NCBI GenBank assembly: GCA_947482555.1
Contig: CANKKB010000002.1
Location: forward strand, 1-46,085
Direction: 5' to 3'
Length of the DNA: 46,085 nucleotides
From: Burkholderiaceae bacterium
Lineage (GTDB): Bacteria > Pseudomonadota > Gammaproteobacteria > Burkholderiales > Burkholderiaceae
Shown here: positions 1 to 9,082 of the stretch, in pieces
Layout: each line of letters begins with the position of its first letter
Numbering within the stretch: the stretch's first letter is position 1
The notes under the pieces: generated by a model
Told to the model about the DNA's origin: nothing
Seen by the model: the letters and a program-made list of their open reading frames with translations, nothing else
Database searches by the model: none
Translations under genes and position numbers: made by a program

Positions 1-858
1 CAAGAATTATTTGAATTGGCCCGCGATGAAAATGAAGATGAAACCTTAATTGCGCTTGAGCAGGATATTAAAGCCTACGGCACGATCATCGCCGATCTTG
101 AATTTCGGCGGATGTTTCATAATGAAATGGATCCGTGCAGCTGCTTTATTGATATTCAAGCTGGTGCAGGTGGTACGGAAGCCTGCGATTGGGCCAGTAT
201 GCTCTACCGTCAATACTTAAAATATTGCGAACGCAAAGGCTATAAAACCGAAATTTTAGAAGAATCCGATGGTGATGTCGCTGGCATTAAAAGTGCGACC
301 ATTAAAGTCGATGGCGAATATGCGTATGGGCACTTACGTTCTGAAACTGGCGTGCATCGTTTAGTACGCAAGTCCCCTTTTGATTCATCAAATGGTCGCC
401 ACACCTCTTTCGCGAGTATTTATGTGTATCCCGAAATTGATGATTCGATTGAAATTGATATCAACCCCGCAGATATTCGTACCGATACCTATCGGGCTTC
501 GGGGGCAGGTGGACAGCACATTAATAAAACCGATTCTGCTGTGCGCTTAACGCACATGCCAACCGGGATCGTGGTGCAATGCCAAAATGACCGCAGCCAA
601 CACCGCAACCGAGCTGAGGCCATGAGCATGCTCAAATCCAGACTTTACGAACATGAAATGCAAAAACGCCGGGTCGAGCAAGATAAACTAGAGGCTACCA
701 AAACCGATGTGGGCTGGGGTCATCAAATACGCTCTTATGTACTAGACCAAAGCCGCATTAAAGACCTACGTACCAATGTTGAAATTTCCAATACACAAAA
801 GGTATTGGATGGAGACCTCGATGCCTTTATTGAAGCTAGCCTTAAGCAAGGCGTCTAA
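1..858 (+). CDS. prfB: Peptide chain release factor 2 (5' end cut by window)
   Basis: Release factor 2 recognises UGA and UAA stop codons in the ribosomal A site and triggers peptide hydrolysis. The open frame runs back to base 1 (QELFEL precedes the TTG that the ORF track took as start), so this is the C-terminal portion. By comparison with the usual ~365 residues, about 80 residues, including the place where the programmed frameshift would lie, are upstream of the window. The tripeptide SPF (about track residue 120) is the RF2-type stop-codon reader, and GGQ (about residue 165, in [16 protein letters not shown]) is the catalytic loop. It is followed after 18 bases by lysS, the order also seen in E. 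coli and many proteobacteria. The identification is secure; only the 5' end is unknown. Confidence 0.97.
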   Translation, partial: QELFELARDENEDETLIALEQDIKAYGTIIADLEFRRMFHNEMDPCSCFIDIQAGAGGTEACDWASMLYRQYLKYCERKGYKTEILEESDGDVAGIKSATIKVDGEYAYGHLRSETGVHRLVRKSPFDSSNGRHTSFASIYVYPEIDDSIEIDINPADIRTDTYRASGAGGQHINKTDSAVRLTHMPTGIVVQCQNDRSQHRNRAEAMSMLKSRLYEHEMQKRRVEQDKLEATKTDVGWGHQIRSYVLDQSRIKDLRTNVEISNTQKVLDGDLDAFIEASLKQGV

Positions 859-876
859 CTTAATTACTCTGCTCTT

Positions 877-2436
877 ATGAACGATAAAGCCCCAAATATT
901 AGCTCTGCCCCAGCTGCTCCTGAAGCGGTAGATGAAAATCACATCATTGCCGAACGCCGGGATAAATTAAGTAAGCTACGCGAATCTGGCGTTGCCTTTC
1001 CCAATGATTTTGTACCAACCCATTTATCTGTTGACCTACATCAACATTACGATGCTCTAAGTAAAGATGATTTAGCTGCTAAAGCAATACATGTCAAAGT
1101 CGCTGGCCGCATGGTGTTAAAGCGCGTCATGGGTAAAGCGAGTTTTGCGACGATTCAAGATCGTAGCGGACAAATTCAGTTTTATATTACCGATGATCAT
1201 GTTGGAGCAGATAAGCACAATGCTTTTAAACACTGGGATTTAGGCGACTTTATCGCCGCTGAAGGCATTCTCTTTAAAACCAATAAAGGTGAGCTTTCAG
1301 TTGAGTGTAAAAATTTACGGCTCCTCACCAAATCATTGCGCCCCCTACCCGATAAATTTCATGGGCTTGCAGATCAAGAATTAAAATACCGTCAGCGTTA
1401 TGTCGACTTAATTGTGACCCCTGAAAGTCGAAATACGTTTTTAGCGCGTAGCAAAGTCATTGCTTCAATTCGCCAGCAGATGATTGATGCCAGTTTTATG
1501 GAAGTAGAAACTCCCATGCTGCACTCTATTCCTGGTGGCGCCACGGCAAAACCATTTATTACGCATCACAATGCGCTTGATATGCAAATGTTTTTACGCA
1601 TTGCGCCAGAGCTCTACCTAAAGCGCTTAGTCGTCGGTGGCTTTGAACGGGTCTTCGAAATTAATCGTAACTTTCGTAATGAAGGGGTAAGTCCGCGTCA
1701 TAACCCCGAATTTACGATGATGGAATTCTACGCAGCGTATACCGATTATCTGTGGCTCATGGATTTTACTGAAAACCTGATTCGATCTGCCGCGATCCAC
1801 GCACAGGGTACTGCCGTACTGAGCCACCAAGGCCGGGAACTCGATTTAAGTAAGCCTTTTCAACGCCTCAGTATTACTGCAGCGATCTTAAAATATGCGC
1901 CCTTATCAAATAAAAATTATGCTGCTAATCAGCTAGAAGATGCTGATTTTATTCGCGCTGAAATCAAAAAAGGTGGTATCGATCCAAATGGCCCTGCTCT
2001 AAAAAATGCTGGCATTGGCGGCTTGCAATTAGCCTTATTTGAACTCGTAGCAGAAGAGCATCTCTGGGAGCCAACCTATATCATCGACTATCCAATTGAA
2101 GTAAGTCCACTCGCCAGAGAATCAGATACGCGCCCAGGCATTACCGAACGCTTTGAGTTATTTATTACTGGCCGTGAAATTGCTAATGGCTTCTCAGAGC
2201 TAAATGATGCCGAAGATCAGGCTGAGCGTTTTCGTAAACAAGTCGCAGAAAAAGAAGCTGGCAATGAAGAGGCCATGTATTTTGACCATGACTTCATTCG
2301 CGCCCTCGAATATGGGATGCCCCCTACCGGTGGTTGCGGTATTGGTATCGATCGCCTAGTTATGCTGCTGACCGATTCGCCCAATATTCGCGACGTGATC
2401 CTCTTTCCCCACTTACGGCGGGAAGAAGAAAATTAA
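877..2436 (+). CDS. lysS: Lysyl-tRNA synthetase, class II
   Basis: This enzyme charges tRNA-Lys with lysine in the cytoplasm. At 519 residues it has the usual class II length. It carries an N-terminal OB-fold anticodon-binding domain (roughly residues 70-170, around [16 protein letters not shown]). The class II catalytic core shows motif 1 around [13 protein letters not shown], motif 2 as [14 protein letters not shown] and motif 3 as [11 protein letters not shown] near the C-terminus. It lies 18 bases after prfB and is probably co-transcribed. No strong Shine-Dalgarno sequence precedes the ATG. The gene converges on cysK with only about 37 bases between stops, where I see no clear terminator. 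The N-terminal ~25 residues (rich in A, P, E) are an ordinary variable extension. Confidence 0.98.
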   Translation: MNDKAPNISSAPAAPEAVDENHIIAERRDKLSKLRESGVAFPNDFVPTHLSVDLHQHYDALSKDDLAAKAIHVKVAGRMVLKRVMGKASFATIQDRSGQIQFYITDDHVGADKHNAFKHWDLGDFIAAEGILFKTNKGELSVECKNLRLLTKSLRPLPDKFHGLADQELKYRQRYVDLIVTPESRNTFLARSKVIASIRQQMIDASFMEVETPMLHSIPGGATAKPFITHHNALDMQMFLRIAPELYLKRLVVGGFERVFEINRNFRNEGVSPRHNPEFTMMEFYAAYTDYLWLMDFTENLIRSAAIHAQGTAVLSHQGRELDLSKPFQRLSITAAILKYAPLSNKNYAANQLEDADFIRAEIKKGGIDPNGPALKNAGIGGLQLALFELVAEEHLWEPTYIIDYPIEVSPLARESDTRPGITERFELFITGREIANGFSELNDAEDQAERFRKQVAEKEAGNEEAMYFDHDFIRALEYGMPPTGGCGIGIDRLVMLLTDSPNIRDVILFPHLRREEEN

Positions 2437-2473
2437 CTGCTTCTAAAGCTGAATCTTTATTCAAAAATCAACA

Positions 2474-3451
2474 TTAAGCGGCAGCTAAACCTTTTTCATC
2501 GAATACGCCCTCAAATAAAGCCGAGCTTAAATAACGCTCAGCTGTATCGGGCAATACCACCACAATCGTTTTACCCGCATATTCTGGTAACTTTGCTAAG
2601 CGTACAGCTGCAGCCGCCGCAGCTCCACAGGAGATGCCCACCAAAATGCCCTCTTCTTTGGCGATGCGGCGCGCCATGGCAATGGCCTCTTCATTAGTCA
2701 CTTGTTCTACTCGATCAACCAGCGATAAATCTAAATTTTCAGGAATAAAGCCCGCACCAATACCTTGAATTTTATGGGGTCCAGGTTTTATTTCCTCACC
2801 ATTGAGTTTCTGGGTAATGACGGGGCTTGCAGTTGGCTCAACTGCTACTGTCTCAATTGCTTTGCCTTGGGTTTTTTTAATGTAGCGACTAACACCGGTT
2901 AACGTGCCGCCTGTACCAACGCCTGAGACAAAAACATCAATCTTGCCATCGGTATCAGTCCAAATTTCTGGGCCAGTCGTTGCCTCATGAATTGCGGGAT
3001 TGGATGGATTACTAAATTGCTGCAATAAAACATATGTATTGGGATCAGAGGCCACAATTTCGTTTGCTTTCGCAATTGCGCCATTCATCCCTTTAGCACC
3101 TTCAGTTAATACCAATTTGGCGCCCAGAGCAGTTAATAGTTTTCTGCGCTCAACACTCATCGTCTCGGGCATGGTTAAGGTCAGTGGAATACCGCGTGCA
3201 GCTGCAACAAACGCTAAGGCAATGCCGGTATTGCCACTGGTAGGCTCAACCAATTCCTTACCAGGCCCTAAGATACCGCGCTTCTCAGCGTCATTGATCA
3301 TGGCCACACCAATGCGGCACTTCACTGAATAGGCTGGATTACGGCCTTCAATTTTGGCCAGTACTGTCGCCTTAGCGCCGTCAGTAACGCGATTTAAGCG
3401 TACTAAGGGAGTGCCGCCAATGGTTAGTGAATTATCTGCAAAATAGGTCAT
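2474..3451 (-). CDS. cysK: Cysteine synthase A (O-acetylserine sulfhydrylase)
   Basis: This PLP enzyme makes L-cysteine from O-acetylserine and sulfide, the last step of assimilatory sulfur metabolism. At 325 residues it has the CysK length. The Schiff-base lysine is K44 in YSVKCRIG, where most CysK proteins read SVKDRIG or SVKCRIG. The TSGNTG loop at about residues 71-76 binds substrate, and [10 protein letters not shown] binds the PLP phosphate. It is a single gene facing lysS. The 127 bases upstream (3452-3578) separate it from dsbB and presumably hold its promoter, but I could not pick out a convincing -35/-10 pair. CysM is the alternative, but the [11 protein letters not shown] segment fits CysK better. 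Confidence 0.93.
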   Translation of the reverse strand: MTYFADNSLTIGGTPLVRLNRVTDGAKATVLAKIEGRNPAYSVKCRIGVAMINDAEKRGILGPGKELVEPTSGNTGIALAFVAAARGIPLTLTMPETMSVERRKLLTALGAKLVLTEGAKGMNGAIAKANEIVASDPNTYVLLQQFSNPSNPAIHEATTGPEIWTDTDGKIDVFVSGVGTGGTLTGVSRYIKKTQGKAIETVAVEPTASPVITQKLNGEEIKPGPHKIQGIGAGFIPENLDLSLVDRVEQVTNEEAIAMARRIAKEEGILVGISCGAAAAAAVRLAKLPEYAGKTIVVVLPDTAERYLSSALFEGVFDEKGLAAA

Positions 3452-3578
3452 CGAAAATCCTTAAGATTCTAAAAACAAGAGGAATAATGATTGTATTCAA
3501 ATTAATTCCTTAAAAATACATTAGGCTAAGATGAAGTTGCTATTAGCTAAGCACTAAAAGTTAGAAGTAAACCTAGGC

Positions 3579-4055
3579 TTATTTCTTTTTGAACAGGGTG
3601 ACTAAAAGTACGCTAGTTAAAATTACAAACCAAATTAAAGACCAAACTGGTACTGCTAACCCAAAGATCAAGGGTAATTGGGCTGTGCAGAAGCCATCGG
3701 CCTTAAATAGCCAAGGTAGGCCATTGACGATCTGAAATTGATTAATCCAGACTTCAAGCGGATCAATTCCACAGGACACCTCAGGATGAGACAAAATCCA
3801 CACATGCCGACTTGCAACACCTAGACCAAAAAGGCTTGATATCAAGGCAAGGGCCTGAAACCAACGCGCAAAATAAGCAAAGCTAGCGGCCATAAAGCAC
3901 ATAATTGCGATGCCCAAGAAACCAACCCGCTGCAAAATACACAAGGGACATGGTGCGTAGAAAACACCCTGATAACCCACTTGCTGCAAAAAGATTGCCA
4001 CAATGATCAGCAAAAAACAGATGATGGAAATATAAAGATAGTGATTAGGCTTCAT
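3579..4055 (-). CDS. dsbB: Disulfide bond formation protein B (DsbB family)
   Basis: DsbB is the inner-membrane enzyme that reoxidises periplasmic DsbA and passes electrons to quinone. The 158-residue product has four hydrophobic segments and both diagnostic cysteine pairs. The first is C36-x-x-C39 in APCPLCILQRVGF after the first membrane helix. The second is C95 (SCGIDPLE) with C123 (GFCTAQ) in the second periplasmic loop. It ends in a short lysine-rich tail (FKKK). DsbA is not in the window. The gene lies downstream of the YihU-like dehydrogenase on the same strand but 78 bases away and with no functional link, so it is probably its own unit. Confidence 0.93.
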   Translation of the reverse strand: MKPNHYLYISIICFLLIIVAIFLQQVGYQGVFYAPCPLCILQRVGFLGIAIMCFMAASFAYFARWFQALALISSLFGLGVASRHVWILSHPEVSCGIDPLEVWINQFQIVNGLPWLFKADGFCTAQLPLIFGLAVPVWSLIWFVILTSVLLVTLFKKK

Positions 4056-4133
4056 AGTGAGATATTAAAGCAAACCAGAAAGCAAACCATTAGATCATTC
4101 CTCAAAATGGTGCTAATTTATTGAAATACCCCA

Positions 4134-5036
4134 TTATTTCGATGGAGTTGGGGTATTGCAGATGTCTTCCAATAGCAGCAGCATCGCAGTACAGTCTTGC
4201 TGTGCTCTGCCCCACGGCTTTGCCAAGGAAAATAGTTCGCGAGAAACACCGCCTAAAAAGAGTGGCACCCCTTCAGACTTCGCAAGTTCAATTGCCAAAC
4301 TAATATCTTTTAAACCCAGCGATAAAGGAAAGTCAGGAGTAATGTCACCAGCCAAAACCTTTTTCGGAAAATTAACATTAATTTGCCCCCTACCAGCAAC
4401 CGTATTTTGCAATACCTTCACTGTCGTATCACGATCGAGGCCCAACTTGCCAGCAAACATGAGTGTTTCAGCAGTAAGTACCATACTCACCATACTCATA
4501 TAGTTATTAATCAGCTTTAATTTAATCGCATTACCTACTGGGCCGATATGCATAATATCTTTGCCAAAATTTTCTAATAAGGGCTTAACCTCATTTAGAA
4601 TTGCTTCATCTGCGCCAACCAAAACCAATAAGTCGCCTTTTTCAGCATCTGTGGGAGTGCGTCCCATTGGCGCGTCAATGGCTCTTAATCCCAGCGCTTT
4701 AAGACGTTCGACAGTTTTCATAAAACGGGTCGCATTACCCGTACTCATTTCGATTAAAAGCGCATTCTTTGGCATGCTTGCCGCTGCTCCATTTGTACCA
4801 AATAGCGCCTCATCAATAAAATCAGAGTCGGGTAGCATCGTAAATACATAACCCACGTTCTGCGCAGCATCGGCAGGAGAATTGGCAACCCGGCAATTTG
4901 TATAGGACTTAAATTCAGCGAATGCCTGAGGATTAATGTCGTAAACCGCTATTTCATGGCCAGCCTGAGCAAGTCGCAAAGCCATTGGACGCCCCATCAC
5001 TCCTAGGCCAATAAAGGCGATTTTTTTAATTTCCAT
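4134..5036 (-). CDS. YihU-like NAD(P)-dependent beta-hydroxyacid dehydrogenase
   Basis: This 300-residue member of the 3-hydroxyisobutyrate/tartronate-semialdehyde reductase superfamily has the Rossmann motif GLGVMG at residues 10-15 and the catalytic lysine K174 in IKLKLINNYMS. Where HIBADH and GarR read DAPVSGG, this protein reads DAPMGRTPTDA. That segment, together with KLINNYMS and AGRGQ...FPKKVLAGD, closely resembles E. coli YihU, the sulfolactaldehyde reductase (recalled from memory, not searched). A sulfonated or other anionic C3/C4 semialdehyde is therefore a plausible substrate. It is the last gene of the aconitase X-Bug unit, 72 bases after the Bug gene, so it may act on the product of the dehydratase. 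The subfamily is fairly secure; the substrate is inference. Confidence 0.8.
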   Translation of the reverse strand: MEIKKIAFIGLGVMGRPMALRLAQAGHEIAVYDINPQAFAEFKSYTNCRVANSPADAAQNVGYVFTMLPDSDFIDEALFGTNGAAASMPKNALLIEMSTGNATRFMKTVERLKALGLRAIDAPMGRTPTDAEKGDLLVLVGADEAILNEVKPLLENFGKDIMHIGPVGNAIKLKLINNYMSMVSMVLTAETLMFAGKLGLDRDTTVKVLQNTVAGRGQINVNFPKKVLAGDITPDFPLSLGLKDISLAIELAKSEGVPLFLGGVSRELFSLAKPWGRAQQDCTAMLLLLEDICNTPTPSK

Positions 5037-5108
5037 TACAGCCTCAAAGTTAATTACAAATCTTAAACTTCATTCGCACGCATGGTTTGTCATGAAGGTA
5101 TTGCTTCA

Positions 5109-6086
5109 TTAGTCGGGCTTAGCCCCAGAATCCTTAATTAATTTGCTATATTTTTGAGATTCAGCATTCACAAATAATGCAAACTCTTTTGGCATTAATG
5201 GTGCAGGAATAGCGCCTTGCGCTGACAAGAGTTCATAAAAAATTTTCTCTGCGGCAATTACACCGATATCAGTAGCGATCTTATCGACAATCTGACTATT
5301 CGTTCCCCTGGGCACAAAAATGCCTTGCCAATTTTCAATATTAAAACCTGGAAAGCCTGATTCTGAAATAGTCGGCACTTGTGGCAACAAAGGTGATCGC
5401 TTGAGGGTCGTGACCGCTAAAGGCCGTAATTTTCCAGCAACAATATGGGGCAATGCTGGTGGAATACCGGCAAAAAATAAATCGACTTGACCGCCTAATA
5501 AATCCGTAATTGCTGGAGCCCCACCTTTATAGGGAATATGCGTCATTGATACGCCGGCCATTAATTGAAAAAGTTCTCCAGCTAGATGTTGTGGCCCGCC
5601 ACTTCCAGAAGAGGCGTAATTGACTTTACTGCCTTGGGTTTTAATCATTTGCAATAATTCAGGCATATTTTTAACTGCTGACTTGCTATTGACCACCAAG
5701 ACTAAAGGTGAGGATGCAACGCGCGCGACCGGAATAAAATCTCGACTGGGATCAAACGGCATCTGAGCGTATAAATAGGGGTTGATGGTGATTTCAGCAG
5801 GCGAAGCTAAGAGCAAGGTATAGCCATCCGCTGGGGCCTTAGCGACTAAGTCTGCGCCAATATTCCCACCTGCTCCAGGCTTGTTTTCTACCAGCACTTG
5901 TTGCTTCCATAGTTGCCCAAGCCTTACCGCAAGGGCTCTACCAACAACATCAGTTGCCCCGCCAGGCGGAAAGGGGACAATAATCTTAACGGGCTTATCT
6001 GGATAATAAGATTGAGCAAGAGCTACAGTTCCATAGCTTATAACTAAAAACAGAAGTGGTAATAAAAATTTGAATTTAATCCGCAT
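5109..6086 (-). CDS. Bug-family periplasmic solute-binding receptor
   Basis: This 325-residue extracytoplasmic receptor belongs to the Bug/TctC family, which binds carboxylates or related small anions for tripartite tricarboxylate transporters. An N-terminal signal peptide ends near VALAQ, followed by the family opening YYPDKPVKIIVPFPPGGATDVVGR and later PGAGGNIGAD and MTHIPYKGGAPAITDLLGG. No TctA/TctB membrane subunits are encoded nearby, which is common for Bug proteins. It sits between the aconitase X small subunit and the YihU-like dehydrogenase on the same strand, suggesting that it captures the substrate of that pathway. A terminator-like hairpin lies in the gap upstream (about 6112-6139). 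The ligand is unknown. Confidence 0.9.
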   Translation of the reverse strand: MRIKFKFLLPLLFLVISYGTVALAQSYYPDKPVKIIVPFPPGGATDVVGRALAVRLGQLWKQQVLVENKPGAGGNIGADLVAKAPADGYTLLLASPAEITINPYLYAQMPFDPSRDFIPVARVASSPLVLVVNSKSAVKNMPELLQMIKTQGSKVNYASSGSGGPQHLAGELFQLMAGVSMTHIPYKGGAPAITDLLGGQVDLFFAGIPPALPHIVAGKLRPLAVTTLKRSPLLPQVPTISESGFPGFNIENWQGIFVPRGTNSQIVDKIATDIGVIAAEKIFYELLSAQGAIPAPLMPKEFALFVNAESQKYSKLIKDSGAKPD

Positions 6087-6111
6087 ATTATTTTTACACT
6101 TCTTTAATTAT

Positions 6112-6139
6112 TAAAAAATGTCAGGCTATTAAGCATGAC
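6112..6139 (-). terminator. Possible intrinsic terminator or attenuator between acnX small subunit and Bug gene
   Basis: Read on the minus strand, GTCA-T-GCT, a TAAT loop and AGC-C-TGAC form an imperfect stem (4 + 3 bp with one mismatch) followed directly by TTTTTTAA. It lies in the 58-base gap after the acnX small subunit stop. It could lower readthrough into the receptor gene. The stem is short, so this is tentative. Confidence 0.3.
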
Positions 6140-6144
6140 TTCAC

Positions 6145-6564
6145 TTAATTAACTACCCCACCAATCACTTCAACCATTTTTTTGCTGGGATCAACCCGTA
6201 AAATTTGTCCGCTCTGTAAGGCCTGAGTAATATCTTCAGTAAAGCCACTCAGCATACTGATATCGCCCTGCGCTGCGCCCTGCACTAAGATTGGATTTAC
6301 AGAATTAAAAATAATGGCCAATGGGGCAATATTGCGTGACTTCATTTCGTACAACATCCAAGCGCTTGCAACTCCGCCCTTAGCAGTATCAAGGACTAAA
6401 ATTTTATCCTTATACGACTGGCCAAATAGCTTATGACTGGGTCTAGAGAAAGTACCGTTAACGCGGTCTAAATCGTAGCGCGCTGAAAAACCATCGCTCG
6501 CACTTAAACATTCGCCCTCAACAAGATTGCCTAAACCGTGTTTTGCATAATAAATTGTGCTCAT
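6145..6564 (-). CDS. Aconitase X small (swivel, DUF126-type) subunit
   Basis: This 139-residue protein matches the swivelling-domain subunit of two-subunit aconitase X hydro-lyases: LGNLVEGECLSASDGFSARYDLD at the start and DKILVLDTAKGGVASAWMLYEMKSRNIAPLAIIF in the centre. It overlaps the large-subunit gene by 4 bases, implying translational coupling and equal synthesis. Characterised aconitase X enzymes dehydrate cis-3-hydroxy-L-proline (bacteria) or mevalonate-5-phosphate (archaea). Neither neighbouring gene shows a proline pathway, so the substrate stays open. It acts in the cytoplasm in complex with the large subunit. Confidence 0.88.
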   Translation of the reverse strand: MSTIYYAKHGLGNLVEGECLSASDGFSARYDLDRVNGTFSRPSHKLFGQSYKDKILVLDTAKGGVASAWMLYEMKSRNIAPLAIIFNSVNPILVQGAAQGDISMLSGFTEDITQALQSGQILRVDPSKKMVEVIGGVVN

Positions 6565-7793
6565 GATAATTTTCCTGTCTCAGCTGCTCTTACACACTCT
6601 TCCATTGAAGCCAACATCGGAATATAGCCATACCCACCTAATATATTGACCATTTTTGCGCTATTGGTGGCAAGGCGCTTCCAGCCATTGGCTGTAGCAA
6701 TTTCTCTGGCATACGATTGATAAAAGCACATCCCAGAAAAAACCGTACCACCTGCATCTTCAATGGTTTTAGTAAGCCCCATACGGTCTGAATCCGCTTT
6801 TACCTGCGGACTCGTTACTGCAAGTAAGGGAATTTTAAATTGCTTGCCTTCACATAAATCTGCTACTGAACGCATTTCAATTAAGCTTAATTGTGGCGCT
6901 GAAAAAACTACTACATCAACTTCATCAGTTACTCGATAAGAGCTTTGCAAAGCCATCACGTCTGAATAAGCAATCTTACTGGGTGATAGTTGATTAATTC
7001 CCAAATCTTGCGGTCTAAGCGCTTCAGGGGTAATTTCAGCAATATGAAATAGTGCCGTAGAACCAAAGCTGGCCATCGCGGCACCAAAATGCTTGAGGCT
7101 GTCTGAAGTGGGCACCGAACTCACTCCTTCCAAAATGGGTACAGCCCAGTAATTACCTGTTTGCTTACCAATATAAGCGCCTAAAGCGCCCCATTCGTTT
7201 AGAGAGTTTGGCATCCAGTCAACCGAAAATCGTTGTGATGGCCGACGATAGGAATTAAGGTGATAACCATAACGCGGCGTTCTTCCCGTTAATCCCGCCG
7301 ATAATGCCGATGGCCCACCCTCAAAATTTGAGCGCGCACCACAAATTGAATTTGAATAGATGACTACGCCGGTATCACCAAAAGCCACATGCTCGCCATA
7401 AATCGGCGCCATGATGGTTTGGTAATTAATGCAGGTATCTGTCATCGATACGCCCATCTTGACAAAGGCGGCGATAGCACGCCGCTCAAGATCGAGCATT
7501 TTCTCGGTTTGGCCTAATTGCTTGGCTTTAGTAAAGTCTGTACCACGTGGGTCAGTAATCGTCGGAATGCTAACTACCCGATCTTTAGAAGTGTTTTTTG
7601 CCAAACCCTCAAGCCAAACTACACCAGCCTCACCAAGACTTTCTGTGTCGGCCATAATGTGTGCCTGCGCTACCTCAACAAAATCTTCAGCCTCAAAAAA
7701 ATCGCCGACTTTAATTTGATGCTGTATCGCCATTTGCTTTACTGGCCCAAATTCACCAGCTAGCATCGCTTGTTCTTTTTGGTTTAATTTCAT
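6561..7793 (-). CDS. Aconitase X catalytic (large, DUF521-type) subunit
   Basis: This is the 410-residue catalytic subunit of an aconitase X dehydratase. Three cysteines placed like cluster ligands are visible: C121 (TDTCINYQ), C151 (NSICGARSNFEGG) and C356 (SGMCFYQS). The family stretch YGEHVAFGDTGVVIYSNSICGARSN and the GRTPRYGYHL segment are clear. It is first in an apparent four-gene unit: large subunit, small subunit, Bug receptor, YihU-like dehydrogenase. The 162 bases upstream contain a perfect 9+4+9 palindrome that may be an operator. The likely chemistry is dehydration of a hydroxy acid to a 2-oxo or enamine product, which the later dehydrogenase could reduce. The exact substrate is not deducible. 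Confidence 0.9.
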   Translation of the reverse strand: MKLNQKEQAMLAGEFGPVKQMAIQHQIKVGDFFEAEDFVEVAQAHIMADTESLGEAGVVWLEGLAKNTSKDRVVSIPTITDPRGTDFTKAKQLGQTEKMLDLERRAIAAFVKMGVSMTDTCINYQTIMAPIYGEHVAFGDTGVVIYSNSICGARSNFEGGPSALSAGLTGRTPRYGYHLNSYRRPSQRFSVDWMPNSLNEWGALGAYIGKQTGNYWAVPILEGVSSVPTSDSLKHFGAAMASFGSTALFHIAEITPEALRPQDLGINQLSPSKIAYSDVMALQSSYRVTDEVDVVVFSAPQLSLIEMRSVADLCEGKQFKIPLLAVTSPQVKADSDRMGLTKTIEDAGGTVFSGMCFYQSYAREIATANGWKRLATNSAKMVNILGGYGYIPMLASMEECVRAAETGKLS

Positions 7794-7864
7794 TATTGTT
7801 ATGGCCTTAAAAGAATAAATACAAACAAGTAATAGCGCTTTAAACCTAAAAAGGTGGATACCCC

Positions 7865-7886
7865 TAATTTATAACAGTATAAATTA
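7865..7886 (-). promoter_or_regulatory. Candidate operator upstream of aconitase X unit (palindrome)
   Basis: TAATTTATA, spacer ACAG, TATAAATTA is a perfect inverted repeat with 9-base arms, about 72-93 bases before the aconitase X ATG. Outside it CCCC (7861-7864) and GGGG (7895-7898) also mirror each other. Its size and symmetry fit a dimeric regulator site overlapping a promoter (TATACT or TATAAA elements lie inside). No regulator gene is adjacent. It could also form an RNA hairpin, but it has no T-run as a terminator for the aquaporin gene. Confidence 0.45.
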
Positions 7887-7955
7887 ATCTCTCAGGGGAT
7901 CGTAGCTATTTACCAAAGCCAAGGCTTAGCAAAAAATCGAATGAAATCAAAGGGA

Positions 7956-8588
7956 TTAACGCTTCAAGAATAGCGCTAGTAGAACGACTGCCACGATTTG
8001 AGCAGCAATAAAGCCTAAGGTATCGGCTGGAGCGATTCCGACCAAGGTATTGGTTAGGCTTCTTGCTACTGTTACGGCGGGATTTGCAAAGAAAGTGGAT
8101 GAAGTAAACCAATAACCCGCTGTCACTGTTAGAGCTACTAACATGGGTATGCGGTCCTTAGCACTTCTATCGCCAAGATAAATTACGCTGAGTAAAACTA
8201 GGGTTGAAAAAAATTCACTAGCCCACATACCCATACTGGTTCTAACTTTGCTTGATTCTTGCAAAATGGGTAAGCTAAAGATGAAGTGGGTAAGCCAAAT
8301 ACCGGCAATAGCGCCAGTAAATTGGCAAACCCAATAAGCAAGCATTTTGCTTTTATCGATATGACCTAATTTCCAGAACATTAAACTCACAACAGGGTTA
8401 AAGTGCGCTCCTGATATTGGCCCAAGCAAGGTAATCAAGACATATAAACCAGCACCTGTGGCAATGCTATTACCTAGTAAGGCCACAGCATCATTACCAC
8501 CACCCAAGGTTTCACCCATAATTCCAGAGCCCGCAATAATGGCTAATAGCAAAGCTGTGCCTATAAATTCACTCAGATAACTTCTCAT
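7956..8588 (-). CDS. aqpS: Aquaporin (AqpS-like) of the arsenic operon
   Basis: This 210-residue MIP-family channel has six predicted membrane segments and both half-helix signatures, present as NPV (residues 64-66, GAHFNPVVSLM) and NPA (residues 169-171, FANPAVTVARSLT). It overlaps arsC by 4 bases and closes the arsR-arsI-arsC cluster. In Sinorhizobium meliloti an aquaporin (AqpS) in the ars operon takes the place of ArsB and lets arsenite formed by ArsC flow out. The same role is likely here because no arsB or acr3 is present in the window. The altered first NPA box is seen in other members. Solute choice (As(III), methylarsenite, glycerol, water) is inferred from context. Confidence 0.85.
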   Translation of the reverse strand: MRSYLSEFIGTALLLAIIAGSGIMGETLGGGNDAVALLGNSIATGAGLYVLITLLGPISGAHFNPVVSLMFWKLGHIDKSKMLAYWVCQFTGAIAGIWLTHFIFSLPILQESSKVRTSMGMWASEFFSTLVLLSVIYLGDRSAKDRIPMLVALTVTAGYWFTSSTFFANPAVTVARSLTNTLVGIAPADTLGFIAAQIVAVVLLALFLKR

Positions 8589-9064
8589 GCTTTTGTGTGA
8601 ATTTCTCTAAGACTCATGGAATCTAATTTTTCCAAAGGTAAGGCGGCCAAGATATCTAGGCGTTTTTTTAAGCCATTCTTCACGTCGTTAAACACTTTAC
8701 GCTTTTCCAAATCTGTGCCCTGTATTTGTGATGGATCAGGAAAGCCCCAATGCGCAGTAGCTGGTTGCCCTGGCCAGAATGGACAAACTTCACCAGCAGC
8801 GTTATCACAAACAGTAATAACAAAATCCATCTTGGGGGCATCAGGCCCACCAAAAACATCCCAGCTTTTTGATTTCAACAAGGTTCGATCCATTCCCAAT
8901 TCTTCAGCAATGTCTGCAGCGATTGGGTTTACGCTGGTACCAGGTGTAGAGCCCGCAGAAAAACCCTTAAATTTTCCGCTTGGATGGGTAGAGGATAAGG
9001 CTTCACCAAGTACAGAGCGGGCTGAATTATGGGTGCATAAAAAAAGGATGTTGTATTGCTTCAT
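8585..9064 (-). CDS. arsC: Arsenate reductase, LMW-phosphatase type
   Basis: This 159-residue cytoplasmic enzyme reduces arsenate to arsenite. The phosphatase-like P-loop is C10-THNSAR near the N-terminus (FLCTHNSARS). Further redox cysteines are C86 (ITVCDNAA) and C94 (EVCPFWPG), and the acid loop reads WGFPDPS. The three-cysteine layout matches the thioredoxin-coupled family rather than the glutaredoxin-linked E. coli plasmid type. It lies 18 bases after arsI and overlaps the aquaporin start by 4 bases, so the operon is tightly coupled. A 156-residue open frame on the opposite strand is a shadow of this gene. Confidence 0.93.
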   Translation of the reverse strand: MKQYNILFLCTHNSARSVLGEALSSTHPSGKFKGFSAGSTPGTSVNPIAADIAEELGMDRTLLKSKSWDVFGGPDAPKMDFVITVCDNAAGEVCPFWPGQPATAHWGFPDPSQIQGTDLEKRKVFNDVKNGLKKRLDILAALPLEKLDSMSLREIHTKA

Positions 9065-9082
9065 TTCCGGTTCCCTTAAAAA

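Noticed and set aside
2437-2473. Terminator between convergent lysS and cysK
   Set aside because: I looked for a hairpin in this 37-base gap and found none that is convincing.
7916-7927. AAGCC-AA-GGCTT palindrome after the aquaporin gene as a terminator
   Set aside because: The loop would be only two bases and no T-run follows on the minus strand; the T-run before it has no hairpin.
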